Source: Methylobacterium sp. Leaf465
GTDB lineage: Bacteria; Pseudomonadota; Alphaproteobacteria; Rhizobiales; Beijerinckiaceae
Length of the DNA stretch: 64,000 nucleotides
NCBI RefSeq assembly: GCF_001424705.1
Contig: NZ_LMRA01000010.1
Coordinates: forward strand, 1 to 64,000
Direction: 5' to 3'
A program made the position numbers and the translations under genes. How positions within the stretch are numbered: position 1 is the first letter of the stretch; each line of letters opens with the position of its first letter. This document shows, in pieces, positions 16,625 to 25,870 of the stretch. The notes under the pieces are model-generated. The model saw nothing but the letters and a program-made list of their open reading frames with translations, ran no database searches and was not told the origin of the DNA.

Positions 16625-19600
16625 ATGATCCGCCCCTCCCTCTCCCCGCAGGCCCGCGCACGCGGCGTCACGGCGGTGCTCGGGCCGACCAATACCGGCA
16701 AGACTCATCTGGCTATCGAGCGCATGCTCGCCCATCCGACCGGCATGATCGGCCTGCCCCTCAGGCTGCTCGCGCGGGAGGTCTACCTGCGGGTCGTCGC
16801 CAAGGTGGGGGTCGACAAGGTCGCCCTCGTCACCGGCGAGGAGAAGATCAAGCCGGACCGACCGCGCTACTGGATCTCCACCATCGAGGCGATGCCGCGC
16901 GACCTCGACGTCGCCTTCGTGGCGATCGACGAGATCCAACTCGCCGCCGACATGGACCGGGGCCATGTCTTCACCGACCGCCTGCTGCACCAGCGCGGGC
17001 GGGAGGAGACCCTGCTCATCGGATCGTCGACGATGCTGCCGCTGGTGCAGTCGTTGATCCCCGGCGTCCACACGACAACGCGACCGCGCCTGTCGCAGCT
17101 CACCTTCGCGGGCGAGAAGAAGCTCGGCCGACTGCCCCGCCGCTCGGCCATCGTCGCCTTCTCAGCCGAGGAGGTCTACGCCATCGCGGAGCTGATCCGG
17201 CGCCAGCGCGGCGGCGCAGCGGTGGTGCTCGGCGCGCTCTCGCCGCGGACCCGCAACGCGCAGGTGGAGCTCTATCAGTCCGGCGACGTCGACTACCTCA
17301 TCGCCACCGACGCGGTCGGCATGGGCCTCAACCTCGACGTGGACCACGTCGCGTTCGCGGCGAACTGGAAATACGACGGCACCCGCTTCCGCAAGCTGAC
17401 CCCGCCCGAGATGGGACAGATCGCCGGCCGCGCCGGGCGCCACCTCTCGGACGGCACCTTCGGCTCGACCGGCCGGTGTGCGCCCTTCGAGCCCGAGATG
17501 ATCGAGGCGCTGGAGACCCACGACTTCGAGCCCCTGCGCGTCCTGCAATGGCGCAATCCCGACCTCGACTTCTCCTCCCTGAAGGCGCTGCAGGAAAGCC
17601 TGGACGAGCACCCGCGCGAGAAAGGTCTCACCCGCGCGCCCATGGGCGAGGACCAGTCGGCCCTCGAGATCCTGATGCGCGAGGACGACATCCGCGACCT
17701 CGCCAACAGCCCCGCCAACGTGCGCCGGCTCTGGGACGTCTGCGGCGTCCCGGACTACCGGAAGGTGCATCCGCAGACCCATGCCGACCTCGTCGCCCAG
17801 CTGTTCCGCTTCCTCATGCGCGGCATGGCGGGGCGCATCCCCGACGACTGGTTCGCCAAGCACGTCGCCATGATCGACCGCACCGACGGCGACATCGACG
17901 CGCTGTCCCAGCGCATCGCGCAGGGGCGGACATGGACCTTCGTGGCGAACCGTCCGGATTGGCTCGTTGATCCAGTGCATTGGCAGGGCGAGACGCGTCG
18001 GGTAGAGGACAGGCTGTCTGACGCCCTGCACGAGCGCCTTGCGAGCCGTTTCGTCGATCGGCGCACCAGCGTCCTGATGCGGCGCCTGAGAGAGAATACG
18101 ATGTTGGAAGCTGAGATCACCGCCGGCGGGGACGTCACCGTCGAGGGCCAGCATGTCGGCCATCTGCATGGCTTCCAGTTCGTTCCGGATCCCGGTGCGG
18201 AAGGACATGAGGCCAAGACTCTGCGCAGCGCGGCCGAGAAGGCGCTCGGCGGCGAGATCGAGGCCCGCGCCGAGCGGTTCTCGTCGGCCGCGGACGCCTC
18301 CCTCGTGCTGAGCCACGACGGCGTCATTCGCTGGACCGGCGATCCGGTGGCCAAGCTGACGCCGGGCGACAAGCTGTTCGAGCCGCATGTCCGCCTGCTC
18401 GCCGACGAGCAGCTGACCGGCCCGGCCCGCGACATAGTCGAAGCCCGGCTCGTCGCCTGGCTCAAGGCCACCGTGGTGCGCCTCCTCGGCCCGCTGATGG
18501 AGATCGAGACCGCAGCGGACCTCACCGGTCTCGCCAAGGGCATCGGCTTCCAGGTGGTGGAGTCCCTGGGCGTGCTGGAGCGTGCCAAGGTGATGCAAGA
18601 AATGCGCACCCTCGACCAGGACGGACGCGGAGCCTTGCGCCGCCACGGCGTCCGCTTCGGCGCCTACCACATCTTCCTGCCGGCCCTGCTCAAGCCGGCG
18701 CCCCGGACCCTGGCGGCCCAGCTCTGGGCCCTGAAGAACGGCGGCCTCGACCAGCGCGGCCTCGACGAGATCGCCCATCTGGCGAGCTCCGGCCGGACTT
18801 CGATCAAGGTCGATCCCGAGATCGCCAAGGGCCTGTACCGCGCAGCCGGCTTCCGGGTCTGCGGCGAGCGCGCCGTGCGCGTGGACATCCTCGAGCGCCT
18901 CGCCGACCTGATCCGGCCGGCCATCGCCTACCGCCCCGGCACAACGCCGGGCGACGCCCCGATGGGCGCAGCCGACGGCGACGCCTTCGTGGCGACGGTG
19001 GGCATGACCTCCCTGGTCGGCTGCTCCGGCGAGGATTTCGCCTCGATCCTCAAATCCCTCGGCTACGCACCCGAGACCCGTCCAGGCCCGGCGATCACCG
19101 TGCCGCTGCTCCCGGCGGCGGCGACCCAGCCCATCGTTCCTTCCGCCGCGACCGCCAGCACGGACCCTATCGGCCCCGAGACGGCAGCCGACGAGAATGC
19201 TTCGGCCGAGGCCGCGGGCGAGATGGCGCCCGAGAGTGGGACCGACACGACTCCGGCCGGCGAGAGCGCGGCATCGGCCGAGATTGCCGAGCCCGAGATC
19301 GCTCCCGGCTCGACCGAGGATTCCGTTGCCGCCGACGCTCCCGAAGAGGCCGCCGTGGCCAGCCCGGCCCAGGAGACCTCGTCTCAGGACAGCCCGCCGC
19401 GGGACGATGCGGCCGACGCGGCCGCCGAATCTGCCGAAGACGCTGCGGCACAGCCCGTCGCCGACGCCGCGGCTGTCGCCGAGGCGACGGAACATCCGCC
19501 GGAGAACGCCGACTTCGCCCAGCCTGAGGACGCCTCCGCGGAGGCTCGGGCCGAGACGGCTGACGGCGAGACGCCGTCCGACGTTTCCGCGGCCGAGATC

Positions 19601-20035
19601 GCGACCGTCGAAGTCTGGCGGCTTCAGCGTCACCAGCGCCATGCCAACCCGCGTCAGAATCGTCCGCGTGGCCAGAGCCGCGACGGCGGCGCCCCGAACC
19701 GCGCCGCGGGCGAAGCGCGCCCCGACCATCGCCGTCCGGGCGGTGGAAGTGGCGAGGGCCGCGACCGTCCGCGCAGTGGCCCGCCTGGGGATCGGCCTGA
19801 GGGGGGACGCCGCGGCGGCCCCGGCGAGGGGCGTCCGGATGGGGGGCGGCCGCAGCGCCGCGAGCGCTTCGAGCCGGGCCGCACGCGACCCGAGCGTCGA
19901 GACGAATCACGGGCGGCGCCCCGCGACGAGCCGCGTCCGCAGCGGCGCGAGCGGGCTCCGGATCCGGATTCGCCGTTCGCCAAACTCGCCGCCCTGAAGG
20001 CGCAGCTCGAGGCCGGGACCGACCGCAAGCGTTGA
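16625..20035 (+). CDS. SUV3-like DExH-box RNA helicase with a long disordered C-terminal tail
   Basis: The protein has 1136 residues. The first 500 or so match the mitochondrial SUV3 / alphaproteobacterial helicase family: Walker A GPTNTGKTH near residue 20, the DEIQ box near residue 100, motif VI QIAGRAGRH near residue 265, and the GSSTMLPLVQSLIPG segment. SUV3 works with an exoribonuclease in RNA degradation; a bacterial partner is not shown here. From about residue 840 the protein turns into an acidic Ala/Glu/Pro-rich stretch, then from about residue 1000 into an Arg/Gly/Pro-rich tail with RGG-like spacing, a plausible RNA-binding region. A 6-base gap separates it from the S4 protein gene, which points to one operon. 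Confidence 0.88.
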   Translation: MIRPSLSPQARARGVTAVLGPTNTGKTHLAIERMLAHPTGMIGLPLRLLAREVYLRVVAKVGVDKVALVTGEEKIKPDRPRYWISTIEAMPRDLDVAFVAIDEIQLAADMDRGHVFTDRLLHQRGREETLLIGSSTMLPLVQSLIPGVHTTTRPRLSQLTFAGEKKLGRLPRRSAIVAFSAEEVYAIAELIRRQRGGAAVVLGALSPRTRNAQVELYQSGDVDYLIATDAVGMGLNLDVDHVAFAANWKYDGTRFRKLTPPEMGQIAGRAGRHLSDGTFGSTGRCAPFEPEMIEALETHDFEPLRVLQWRNPDLDFSSLKALQESLDEHPREKGLTRAPMGEDQSALEILMREDDIRDLANSPANVRRLWDVCGVPDYRKVHPQTHADLVAQLFRFLMRGMAGRIPDDWFAKHVAMIDRTDGDIDALSQRIAQGRTWTFVANRPDWLVDPVHWQGETRRVEDRLSDALHERLASRFVDRRTSVLMRRLRENTMLEAEITAGGDVTVEGQHVGHLHGFQFVPDPGAEGHEAKTLRSAAEKALGGEIEARAERFSSAADASLVLSHDGVIRWTGDPVAKLTPGDKLFEPHVRLLADEQLTGPARDIVEARLVAWLKATVVRLLGPLMEIETAADLTGLAKGIGFQVVESLGVLERAKVMQEMRTLDQDGRGALRRHGVRFGAYHIFLPALLKPAPRTLAAQLWALKNGGLDQRGLDEIAHLASSGRTSIKVDPEIAKGLYRAAGFRVCGERAVRVDILERLADLIRPAIAYRPGTTPGDAPMGAADGDAFVATVGMTSLVGCSGEDFASILKSLGYAPETRPGPAITVPLLPAAATQPIVPSAATASTDPIGPETAADENASAEAAGEMAPESGTDTTPAGESAASAEIAEPEIAPGSTEDSVAADAPEEAAVASPAQETSSQDSPPRDDAADAAAESAEDAAAQPVADAAAVAEATEHPPENADFAQPEDASAEARAETADGETPSDVSAAEIATVEVWRLQRHQRHANPRQNRPRGQSRDGGAPNRAAGEARPDHRRPGGGSGEGRDRPRSGPPGDRPEGGRRGGPGEGRPDGGRPQRRERFEPGRTRPERRDESRAAPRDEPRPQRRERAPDPDSPFAKLAALKAQLEAGTDRKR

Positions 20036-20041
20036 GGTGGA

Positions 20042-20317
20042 ATGAAGCCGGGACGTCAGCGGCTCGACAAATGGCTGTGGTTCGCGCGCTTCGCGCGAAC
20101 CCGATCACTCGCGGCACGCCTCGTCACCGATGGCTATGTCCGGGTGAATGGAAAGCGGGTCGATGCGTCCGCCACCGCCGTCGCCCTCGGCGATGTGGTG
20201 ACGGTCGCCGCGGCGCACGCCACGGTGATCGCCCGGATCCTGGATCTCGGCGAGCGGCGCGGCCCGGCGCCGGAGGCCCAGCAGCTCTATAGGATCGTGG
20301 GGAGCGACCTCGAATAG
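20042..20317 (+). CDS. S4-domain RNA-binding protein (Hsp15-like)
   Basis: This 91-residue protein is almost entirely one S4 RNA-binding fold: QRLDKWLWFARFARTRSLAA, VTDGYVRVNGKRV and the VALGDVVTV turn. Hsp15-type proteins bind stalled 50S subunits carrying peptidyl-tRNA. The ribosome site GAGGTGGA lies between the helicase stop and this ATG, so it is co-transcribed with the SUV3-like gene, a linkage that suggests an RNA quality-control unit. Confidence 0.88.
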   Translation: MKPGRQRLDKWLWFARFARTRSLAARLVTDGYVRVNGKRVDASATAVALGDVVTVAAAHATVIARILDLGERRGPAPEAQQLYRIVGSDLE

Positions 20318-20551
20318 GCCGCCCGCCCGTGTCGCCCGCGCGACACCGGAGACACGGTGGTGCAGCAGGCCCGCCGACGCGCTTGTCAGCCCCTCGGACA
20401 GGGTCTAGAGCCAGCGCGACTCCATCTTGCCCATGCGACCCCGCATCACCGCCACCCCGCATTAAGGCATCCGTGCAACGATCTGCGCGAGCGACCATGC
20501 ATCGGCATCGGGACGCTCCCGGCGATGCCCGGATCAAGGACTGAAGGCCCC

Positions 20552-20890
20552 ATGACCTACGTCGTCACCGACAACTGCATCAAGTGCAAGTACATGGACT
20601 GCGTCGAGGTCTGTCCGGTGGACTGCTTCTACGAAGGCGAGAACATGCTCGTCATCCACCCCGACGAGTGCATCGATTGCGGCGTCTGCGAACCGGAATG
20701 CCCCGCTGAGGCGATCAAGCCCGACACCGAGCCGAAGCTCGAGACCTGGCTGAAGGTGAACGCGGACTACGCGCGGACCTGGCCGAACATCACGCAGAAG
20801 AAGGACGCTCCGGCGGACGCCAAGACCTGGGACGGCGTTGCCGGCAAATTCGAGGCGCATTTCTCGGCCAATCCCGGCACCGGCGACTGA
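20552..20890 (+). CDS. fdxA: Ferredoxin, 7Fe type (3Fe-4S and 4Fe-4S)
   Basis: The 112-residue protein begins [20 protein letters not shown] and carries two cluster motifs: the first with CIKCKYMDC and a later CPVDC, the second [11 protein letters not shown] followed by P. This spacing is that of FdxA-type seven-iron ferredoxins common in alphaproteobacteria, which shuttle low-potential electrons in the cytosol. The family start at 20552 is used rather than an upstream extension. It is 234 bases downstream of the S4 gene. Confidence 0.95.
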   Translation: MTYVVTDNCIKCKYMDCVEVCPVDCFYEGENMLVIHPDECIDCGVCEPECPAEAIKPDTEPKLETWLKVNADYARTWPNITQKKDAPADAKTWDGVAGKFEAHFSANPGTGD

Positions 20891-21325
20891 TCGCCGCGCG
20901 GGGGTTCGGTGCGTTCCGTCATGGACGACGCGCACCTGAGGGAGCGTTCACGAAGAGGCTGTGGAGGGTTGGCCCGCGGTCGCCCATCCCATGGCCTAGC
21001 GCCGGCAATCCTTTGATTCGTCGGCTGGTTTGTGTTATGACAAATGCCTGCCGTCGTTCGTGCCCGACGTGCTGCCTCCAGCCATCACTTGATGGGTCTC
21101 ACACTCAGCTGTGGACTGGGGTCGCATGCGATCGATCGCTGAAGGCTCAGGTGCTTTCGGCGAACGCTCTCTCGTTGCGCGATCATCGGCGTGCCCGGGA
21201 ACCGGCGGCTGTGCGTCACTGATGCAGATCCTTCGGATAAGGGGCTGAAGCCGGGTGACCCACCCCGGATTACAGGGTTCGGCGCGGCGTTCAAGGCCGC
21301 GCAATGTTCTGGAGGCGCTTCTCGC
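20891..21325. other. Intergenic region upstream of carD, probable promoter
   Basis: The 435 bases hold no convincing gene. TTGATT at 21013-21018 followed after 17 bases by TATGAC is a reasonable plus-strand promoter for carD, with a leader of about 280 bases. I see no recognisable riboswitch. Confidence 0.4.
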
Positions 21326-21916
21326 ATGACCACAGCCAAGAAGACGACGGCAGGCCGCCAAGGCTTCAAGACCGGCGAAGCGGTCGTGTACCCAGCCCAT
21401 GGTGTCGGTCGCATCACCGCCATCGAGGAGCAAGAGATCGCCGGCTATAAACTTGAGCTGTTCGTTGTGTCCTTCGAGAAGGACAAGATGGTCCTGCGCG
21501 TCCCCACCGCCAAGGCCAACAGCGTCGGCATGCGCAAGCTCGCCGAGCCGGATCTCGTGAAGAAAGCCCTGGATCTCCTCACCGGCCGCGCCCGGGTCAA
21601 GCGGACCATGTGGTCGCGTCGCGCCCAGGAATACGAGGCCAAGATCAACTCTGGCGACCTCCTCTCGGTCACCGAAGTGGTGCGCGACCTCTATCGCTCC
21701 GAGGCTCAGCCCGAGCAGTCCTACAGCGAGCGTCAGCTCTATGAGTCGGCCCTCGACCGGGTCGTGCGCGAGATCTCGTCGGTGAACCGCATCACCGAGA
21801 CCGAGGCCCTGAAGCTCATCGAGCAGAGCCTTGCCAAGTCCCCGCGCCGCGCCAAGGGCGAGGCCGAGGCGGAAGGCGAAGCCGAGGGCGACGACCTGCA
21901 GGAAGAGGCGGCCTGA
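21326..21916 (+). CDS. CarD/CdnL-family transcriptional regulator
   Basis: This 196-residue protein binds RNA polymerase beta through an N-terminal Tudor-like domain, visible as FKTGEAVVYPAHGVGRITAIEEQ, and has the helical C-terminal DNA-binding part with RVKRTMWSRRAQEYEAKINSGD. The family stabilises open complexes at rRNA and other promoters. GGAGG lies about 10 bases before the ATG. The C-terminal end is a short acidic tail. A strong terminator follows the stop. Confidence 0.93.
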   Translation: MTTAKKTTAGRQGFKTGEAVVYPAHGVGRITAIEEQEIAGYKLELFVVSFEKDKMVLRVPTAKANSVGMRKLAEPDLVKKALDLLTGRARVKRTMWSRRAQEYEAKINSGDLLSVTEVVRDLYRSEAQPEQSYSERQLYESALDRVVREISSVNRITETEALKLIEQSLAKSPRRAKGEAEAEGEAEGDDLQEEAA

Positions 21917-21966
21917 CCACCAGACCCATCATCCCGGACGCAGTCCGGGACACCCCGTTTCCCGAA

Positions 21967-21994
21967 GCCCGGCGCGCACGCGCCGGGCTTTTTT
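21967..21994 (+). terminator. Rho-independent terminator after carD
   Basis: A perfect 10-bp stem GCCCGGCGCG / CGCGCCGGGC with a 2-base spacer is followed by TTTTTT, about 50 bases after the carD stop. Confidence 0.92.
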
Positions 21995-22171
21995 CATGGT
22001 CGAGACGGCGACGCGTCGCACGCTCACGAGACCGTGTGAAGCAAGCCGCCTGCGGAACCATCCCGGCGACCTCGGGTTGTCGCGTTGCCAGGCACAGGTC
22101 CTCTGCCCGATTACCATCGGCGACGTCGACTTGTGGTCAGAAGCACACGTTTCATCGAGGCGGAGGCGGGA

Positions 22172-23044
22172 ATGGCGGACATCGCAGGGATACGGCGGCA
22201 GTTCATACGCACGGCGATGGAGGCGCCCTTCCTTGCGCGGGATGAGGAACGGGGTCTCGCCGTCCGTTGGAAGGACGAGCGCGACGAGCGAGCCCTGCAT
22301 GGGCTGATCTCGGCGCACATGCGTCTCGTCATCGCGATCGCCGGGCGCTTTCGGCACTACGGCCTTCCCATGGCCGACCTCGTCCAAGAGGGCCATGTGG
22401 GCCTGATGGAGGCGGCGGCCCGCTTCGAGCCCGAGCGCGAAGTTCGCTTCTCCACCTACGCCACGTGGTGGATTCGGGCCTCGATCCAGGACTACATCCT
22501 CCGCAACTGGTCCATCGTTCGTGGTGGCACGAGTTCCGCCCAGAAGGCGCTGTTCTTCAATCTGCGTCGCCTGCGCGCCCGCCTGATGCAGTCGACCGAA
22601 GAGCATGTCGGCGACGAGATCCACCGACGCATCGCGACGGCCATCGGCGTGTCCCGGGAGGACGTGGCCCTGATGGACGCCCGGCTCTCGGGCCCCGACA
22701 TGTCCCTGAACGCGCCGGTTGGCGAGGAGAGCGAAGCCTCCTCCGAGCGCATGGACTTCCTCGTCGACGGAGCCGCGCTTCCGGATGAGACGGTCTCCGC
22801 GACGGTGGACGGCGAGCGCCGTTTGATCTGGCTGAACGAGGCCCTGACTGTTCTGTCCGAACGCGAGCTGCGCATCCTCAAGGAGCGCCGTCTCGCAGAG
22901 GACCAAGCGACCCTCGAGGCCCTTGGTCATCGGCTCGGCATCTCGAAGGAGCGGGTCCGGCAGATCGAGAATCGCGCTCTTGAGAAGTTGCGACGCGCCC
23001 TGGCCGAGCGCTTTCCCCAGACCGGTGGCAACGTCTACGCTTGA
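22172..23044 (+). CDS. rpoH: RNA polymerase sigma-32-type factor (RpoH family)
   Basis: The 290-residue protein has sigma region 2 with LVQEGHVGLMEAAARFEPER and RFSTYATWWIRASIQDYILRN, and region 4 with GISKERVRQIENRALEKLR. The QDYILRNWS segment is the heat-shock sigma signature, and the overall form is closest to the RpoH2 type of alphaproteobacteria, inferred from the divergent N terminus. GGAGG lies 6 bases before the ATG at 22172; the longer upstream reading has no ribosome site. It controls heat or oxidative stress genes in related species. Confidence 0.9.
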   Translation: MADIAGIRRQFIRTAMEAPFLARDEERGLAVRWKDERDERALHGLISAHMRLVIAIAGRFRHYGLPMADLVQEGHVGLMEAAARFEPEREVRFSTYATWWIRASIQDYILRNWSIVRGGTSSAQKALFFNLRRLRARLMQSTEEHVGDEIHRRIATAIGVSREDVALMDARLSGPDMSLNAPVGEESEASSERMDFLVDGAALPDETVSATVDGERRLIWLNEALTVLSERELRILKERRLAEDQATLEALGHRLGISKERVRQIENRALEKLRRALAERFPQTGGNVYA

Positions 23045-23164
23045 GACGTTGTCGGCGCTTCGCGAAGCCCCGCGAAACGTGGGCTTTCGCGGGTTGCGCG
23101 GACCAGCTTAAAGCACTGTCCACGCTCACCATACGGGCTTGACTGGGGCAATGACCGCAGTTGG

Positions 23165-23965
23165 ATGGATCGGCTCATCGTGAATGATGCGGCGCACGGT
23201 GTCGCGGAGGAGGCGACGCCCGCCGCCCGGGGTTGGAATGGTGCCGTGCCTTGCCCCGGTGCCGGTACGGCAGTCTGGCGGATCGACCTCGCGCTTCGCA
23301 TGGCCCTTCCTCCCGAACAATCCGCTTGGCTGTCGCAGGAGGAGCACGACCGCGCCGACCGTTTCCTGCGGGCCGAGGATCGTGCGCGCTTCGTTGAAAG
23401 CCACGCGGCGCTTCGCTTGATCCTCGCGGGATATGGGGATCGGCGGCCTCAGGACCTGATCTTCGCGCGGGAAGCCGGCGGACGGCCGGTCCTGGCGTCA
23501 CATCCTCGGGCAGGCCTTCACTTCAACCTGTCGCATTCGGGATCTCTTGCACTGGTGGGCATCTCCACTGCCGCCCCGATCGGTGTCGACGTGGAGGCGA
23601 TCAGGCCGGTTGGCGACCCGCTCACGATCGCGCGCGCCCATTTCCATCGGAACGAGATCGCGGCCCTGACACAGGTGCCGCAGTCCCGCCAGGGGCCGAC
23701 GTTCTTTCGGCTCTGGACGCGGAAGGAGGCCGTGGTGAAGGCGCTGGGCACCGGCTTGATGGGCGCGCTCGACGGCTTCGACGTCAGCGCCGGTGATCCT
23801 TCCGGCCCTGCCATCGCCTGGGAGGATATGGACCCCGTGGCCTCCGGATGGTCGCTCTCCGACCTCGACCTTGGAACAGAGGCAGCCGGTGCCGTCGCTA
23901 TCCCGCTGCCCGGCCAGTCCTGCCACCGATACCACCTCCCGAAGGACTGGGCCGCGCGGGCTTGA
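23165..23965 (+). CDS. 4'-phosphopantetheinyl transferase (Sfp-type)
   Basis: The 266-residue enzyme transfers phosphopantetheine from CoA to a serine of carrier proteins. The family motifs are in order: FNLSHSGSLALVGI, the Mg-binding GVDVE and WTRKEAVVKALGTGL. Substrate recognition is probably fatty acid, polyketide or peptide synthase carrier domains, none of which is encoded nearby. The ORF-start ATG at 23165 lies over the upstream spacer and no strong ribosome site decides it. It is the last core gene before the tRNA and island junction. Confidence 0.88.
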   Translation: MDRLIVNDAAHGVAEEATPAARGWNGAVPCPGAGTAVWRIDLALRMALPPEQSAWLSQEEHDRADRFLRAEDRARFVESHAALRLILAGYGDRRPQDLIFAREAGGRPVLASHPRAGLHFNLSHSGSLALVGISTAAPIGVDVEAIRPVGDPLTIARAHFHRNEIAALTQVPQSRQGPTFFRLWTRKEAVVKALGTGLMGALDGFDVSAGDPSGPAIAWEDMDPVASGWSLSDLDLGTEAAGAVAIPLPGQSCHRYHLPKDWAARA

Positions 23966-24002
23966 GAACGGCCTCGTCCGACAATTTCCCGCAAGGAAGC
24001 GC

Positions 24003-24031
24003 TTGCGGCCCGGAGGAGGGCTCGCTATACG
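24003..24031 (+). promoter_or_regulatory. Promoter for the tRNA-Pro gene
   Basis: TTGCGG and TATACG are separated by 17 bases and end about 30 bases upstream of the tRNA 5' end. Confidence 0.55.
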
Positions 24032-24062
24032 TCCGCTCGCCGGCCCACCAAGCCGGCGTTGT

Positions 24063-24139
24063 CGGAGTGTAGCGCAGTCTGGTAGCGCACCACGTTCGGG
24101 ACGTGGGGGTCGCAGGTTCAAATCCTGCCACTCCGACCA
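24063..24139 (+). tRNA. tRNA-Pro, anticodon CGG
   Basis: The acceptor stem CGGAGTG pairs with CACTCCG and is followed by A and an encoded CCA. The anticodon stem-loop CCACG TTCGGGA CGTGG gives anticodon CGG, and the T loop GGTTCAAATCC is canonical. The gene is intact and its 3' end abuts the integrase-bearing island, so it is the likely attachment site. Confidence 0.96.
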
Positions 24140-24170
24140 GTAAATTCAATGACTTGGCCGGGTCCCGAAG

Positions 24171-24209
24171 CCGCCAAGTTTTCAGCCGCCAAACAATCCG
24201 CCAAGTTTT
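24171..24209. repeat. Direct repeats between the tRNA and integrase, possible integrase arm sites
   Basis: CCGCCAAGTTTT occurs at 24171-24182 and 24198-24209, with a third partial copy CCGCCAA at 24186. Clustered direct repeats next to a tRNA attachment site are typical of integrase or excisionase binding. Confidence 0.5.
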
Positions 24210-24246
24210 GGTCCTGGAACTGCTCCGGGACGCACCCCGCGTTGCA

Positions 24247-25512
24247 TCAGGCGGCTCGCTTTTTCTTGCCCCCCATGGCCTGTCGCGCCTCCTCCAGATG
24301 GTCGGGACTGTAGTGCCCGTAGACCCGGGTCAGCGTCTCGATGCTCATGCCGAGGTAGCCTGAAAGCTGGGACAGGTTCGTCCCGGCCTGCATGCCCCAC
24401 GTGGCGGCGGTGTGCCGCAGGGTGTGCCGGACCACGTCGTCGCCGAGCCCGAGCTCGTGCGCCAGATTCGCGAACGACCGCTTCGTCGTGTCGACCGGCC
24501 GCCCCTGCCACTCCAGGACGTAGCGCTGCCCGAGGCGGTGGTGCCAGCGCCACAACTGCGCCGCCAACTGGTCGGGCAACGTGATGGTCGGGTACCGCTT
24601 GTTCTCGGCCTCCTTGGTACCGAGGGCGAGCCGATGGAACTTCGCGACGGGCCGGTCCTTCGCGTCCCGGGTGAGCTCCATCCAGGGCCGCCCGATCTCC
24701 GGGATGAACGAGGCCCGGCAAATAGCTGTGGACCGCGTGCCGGTCCGGAGCGCGACGATGAGGTAGCGAGCGAGGTGCCGGGCCGGAAATCGGTCGGTGA
24801 CGTGCCCCTTCTGGATCTCGCGCTTGCGCCAGGCGGCCCGCACCATGGCCGCCGCCTCGTACTTCTCCAGGAATCGCTTGCGCCCCGGCGACTTGTCCGG
24901 GGTCGTGACCTTCACGTTCTCCCTCGTCAGGCCGTCGCCGATGGCCTGGTTCACCGCGGCGCGGAGGTCCTCAAGCTCCCGGCGGGCGCCGCCCTCGGTG
25001 ACGACCCGCTGCTTCGTCGGCTTCGAGTGGCCGCGCCGGGCGGGGACGCCGTCCTTGCCGGTGCCGAGCCGGGCGTGGGTCTTCCAAGGCTGGCCGACCC
25101 GGGAGCGGACGTATTCCGCGCATGTCACGGAATCGATGTCCGCCAGCGTCCGCTCGCCCCACCACTCCAGGATGGTCGTCATGCGCTGCCCGAGCTCGGC
25201 CGGGCGGGCGACCGTCGACTGCTTCACGGCGAGGTAGCGCATCACCACGTCGGCGATGAGGACCTGGTCGGCGCGCAGGTTCTTCTTCGTGACCGGCTTG
25301 TGGAGAGAGGCCTTGTAGTCCTCTAGCTGCGCGAGAGCCGCCGGCTCATCGCCAGGGCCGCACTCAGTGCTACGGACTTGCTTGCCCTTGTCCATGATGA
25401 TCCAGACCGCGGGGCGGTCGGACCGGGGCTCTCGGAGCCAGAGGTAAGGGATGCCGCGGCCGGTGACGCCGAGGGTGCGGGGCTTCTTACGCTTCTTGGC
25501 TCTGACCGGCAT
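24247..25512 (-). CDS. Tyrosine recombinase / phage-type integrase
   Basis: The protein has 421 residues. An N-terminal SAM-like DNA-binding region is followed by the catalytic domain. The conserved arginine is in ALRTGTRSTAICRA, the H-x-x-R pair in HTLRHTAATWG, and the tyrosine nucleophile in LTRVYGHYSPDHL, so the active site is complete. It ends about 108 bases from the tRNA-Pro 3' end and reads toward it. I chose the ATG at 25512, with GGAGAG upstream; the longer reading overlaps the excisionase-like gene. It is expected to integrate the island at the tRNA 3' end. Confidence 0.92.
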   Translation of the reverse strand: MPVRAKKRKKPRTLGVTGRGIPYLWLREPRSDRPAVWIIMDKGKQVRSTECGPGDEPAALAQLEDYKASLHKPVTKKNLRADQVLIADVVMRYLAVKQSTVARPAELGQRMTTILEWWGERTLADIDSVTCAEYVRSRVGQPWKTHARLGTGKDGVPARRGHSKPTKQRVVTEGGARRELEDLRAAVNQAIGDGLTRENVKVTTPDKSPGRKRFLEKYEAAAMVRAAWRKREIQKGHVTDRFPARHLARYLIVALRTGTRSTAICRASFIPEIGRPWMELTRDAKDRPVAKFHRLALGTKEAENKRYPTITLPDQLAAQLWRWHHRLGQRYVLEWQGRPVDTTKRSFANLAHELGLGDDVVRHTLRHTAATWGMQAGTNLSQLSGYLGMSIETLTRVYGHYSPDHLEEARQAMGGKKKRAA

Positions 25513-25772
25513 CGCTCTCTCCACTCGTTGATCCACTGGCGGGTCGTGAATATTCGACGCCCGTTCGAGTGGGTCTCGGACCGGAGCTCGCCGCGCTGGA
25601 TCGCGAGGCGCAGTTGCTTGACGGAGAAAGCGTCCTGGAGCTCGGGCGTGAAAGAGGCGAGCTCCAGCGGGATGAGGTCGTCCTGACGGGCGCGCGCGGC
25701 GACGTCGTAGGGCCACCACTCCGAGGTGACCTCCGCCGTGAACATCAACGCGTCTAGGTCGAGCGTCTCCAT
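25323..25772 (-). CDS. Excisionase-like small DNA-binding protein
   Basis: The candidate of about 149 residues contains the stretch FSVKQLRLAIQRGELRSE followed by RRIFTTRQWINEWRERC, resembling the winged-helix excisionase or AlpA pattern. It lies just upstream of the integrase on the same strand and its 3' part overlaps the integrase start by about 190 bases in another frame, so the true C terminus may be irrelevant. The start is uncertain, since no good ribosome site precedes the ATG at 25772. Identification rests on that motif and its place. Confidence 0.45.
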   Translation of the reverse strand: METLDLDALMFTAEVTSEWWPYDVAARARQDDLIPLELASFTPELQDAFSVKQLRLAIQRGELRSETHSNGRRIFTTRQWINEWRERCRSEPRSVRSPAPSASPAAASLTSGSESPGPTAPRSGSSWTRASKSVALSAALAMSRRLSRS

Positions 25773-25829
25773 CGAGGCAGTGAGCCAGCTCGCCCGAATC
25801 CCGTCAACGCCGTTCGCTGCGTAAGCCTG

Positions 25830-25870
25830 CCAAGGGGTTAATGCCTTGGGGACAGGATCAAAGGATCCTT
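25830..25870. promoter_or_regulatory. Inverted repeats in the divergent integrase / phosphoesterase promoter region
   Basis: CCAAGG-8-CCTTGG (25830-25849) is followed by the palindrome AAGGATCCTT (25861-25870). They sit between divergently transcribed genes and may be repressor sites. Confidence 0.3.

Noticed and set aside
17162..19729. An 855-codon open frame on the minus strand over the helicase gene
   Set aside because: It is a mirror of the helicase in high-GC DNA. It has no domain and no ribosome site, while the plus strand shows clear helicase motifs.
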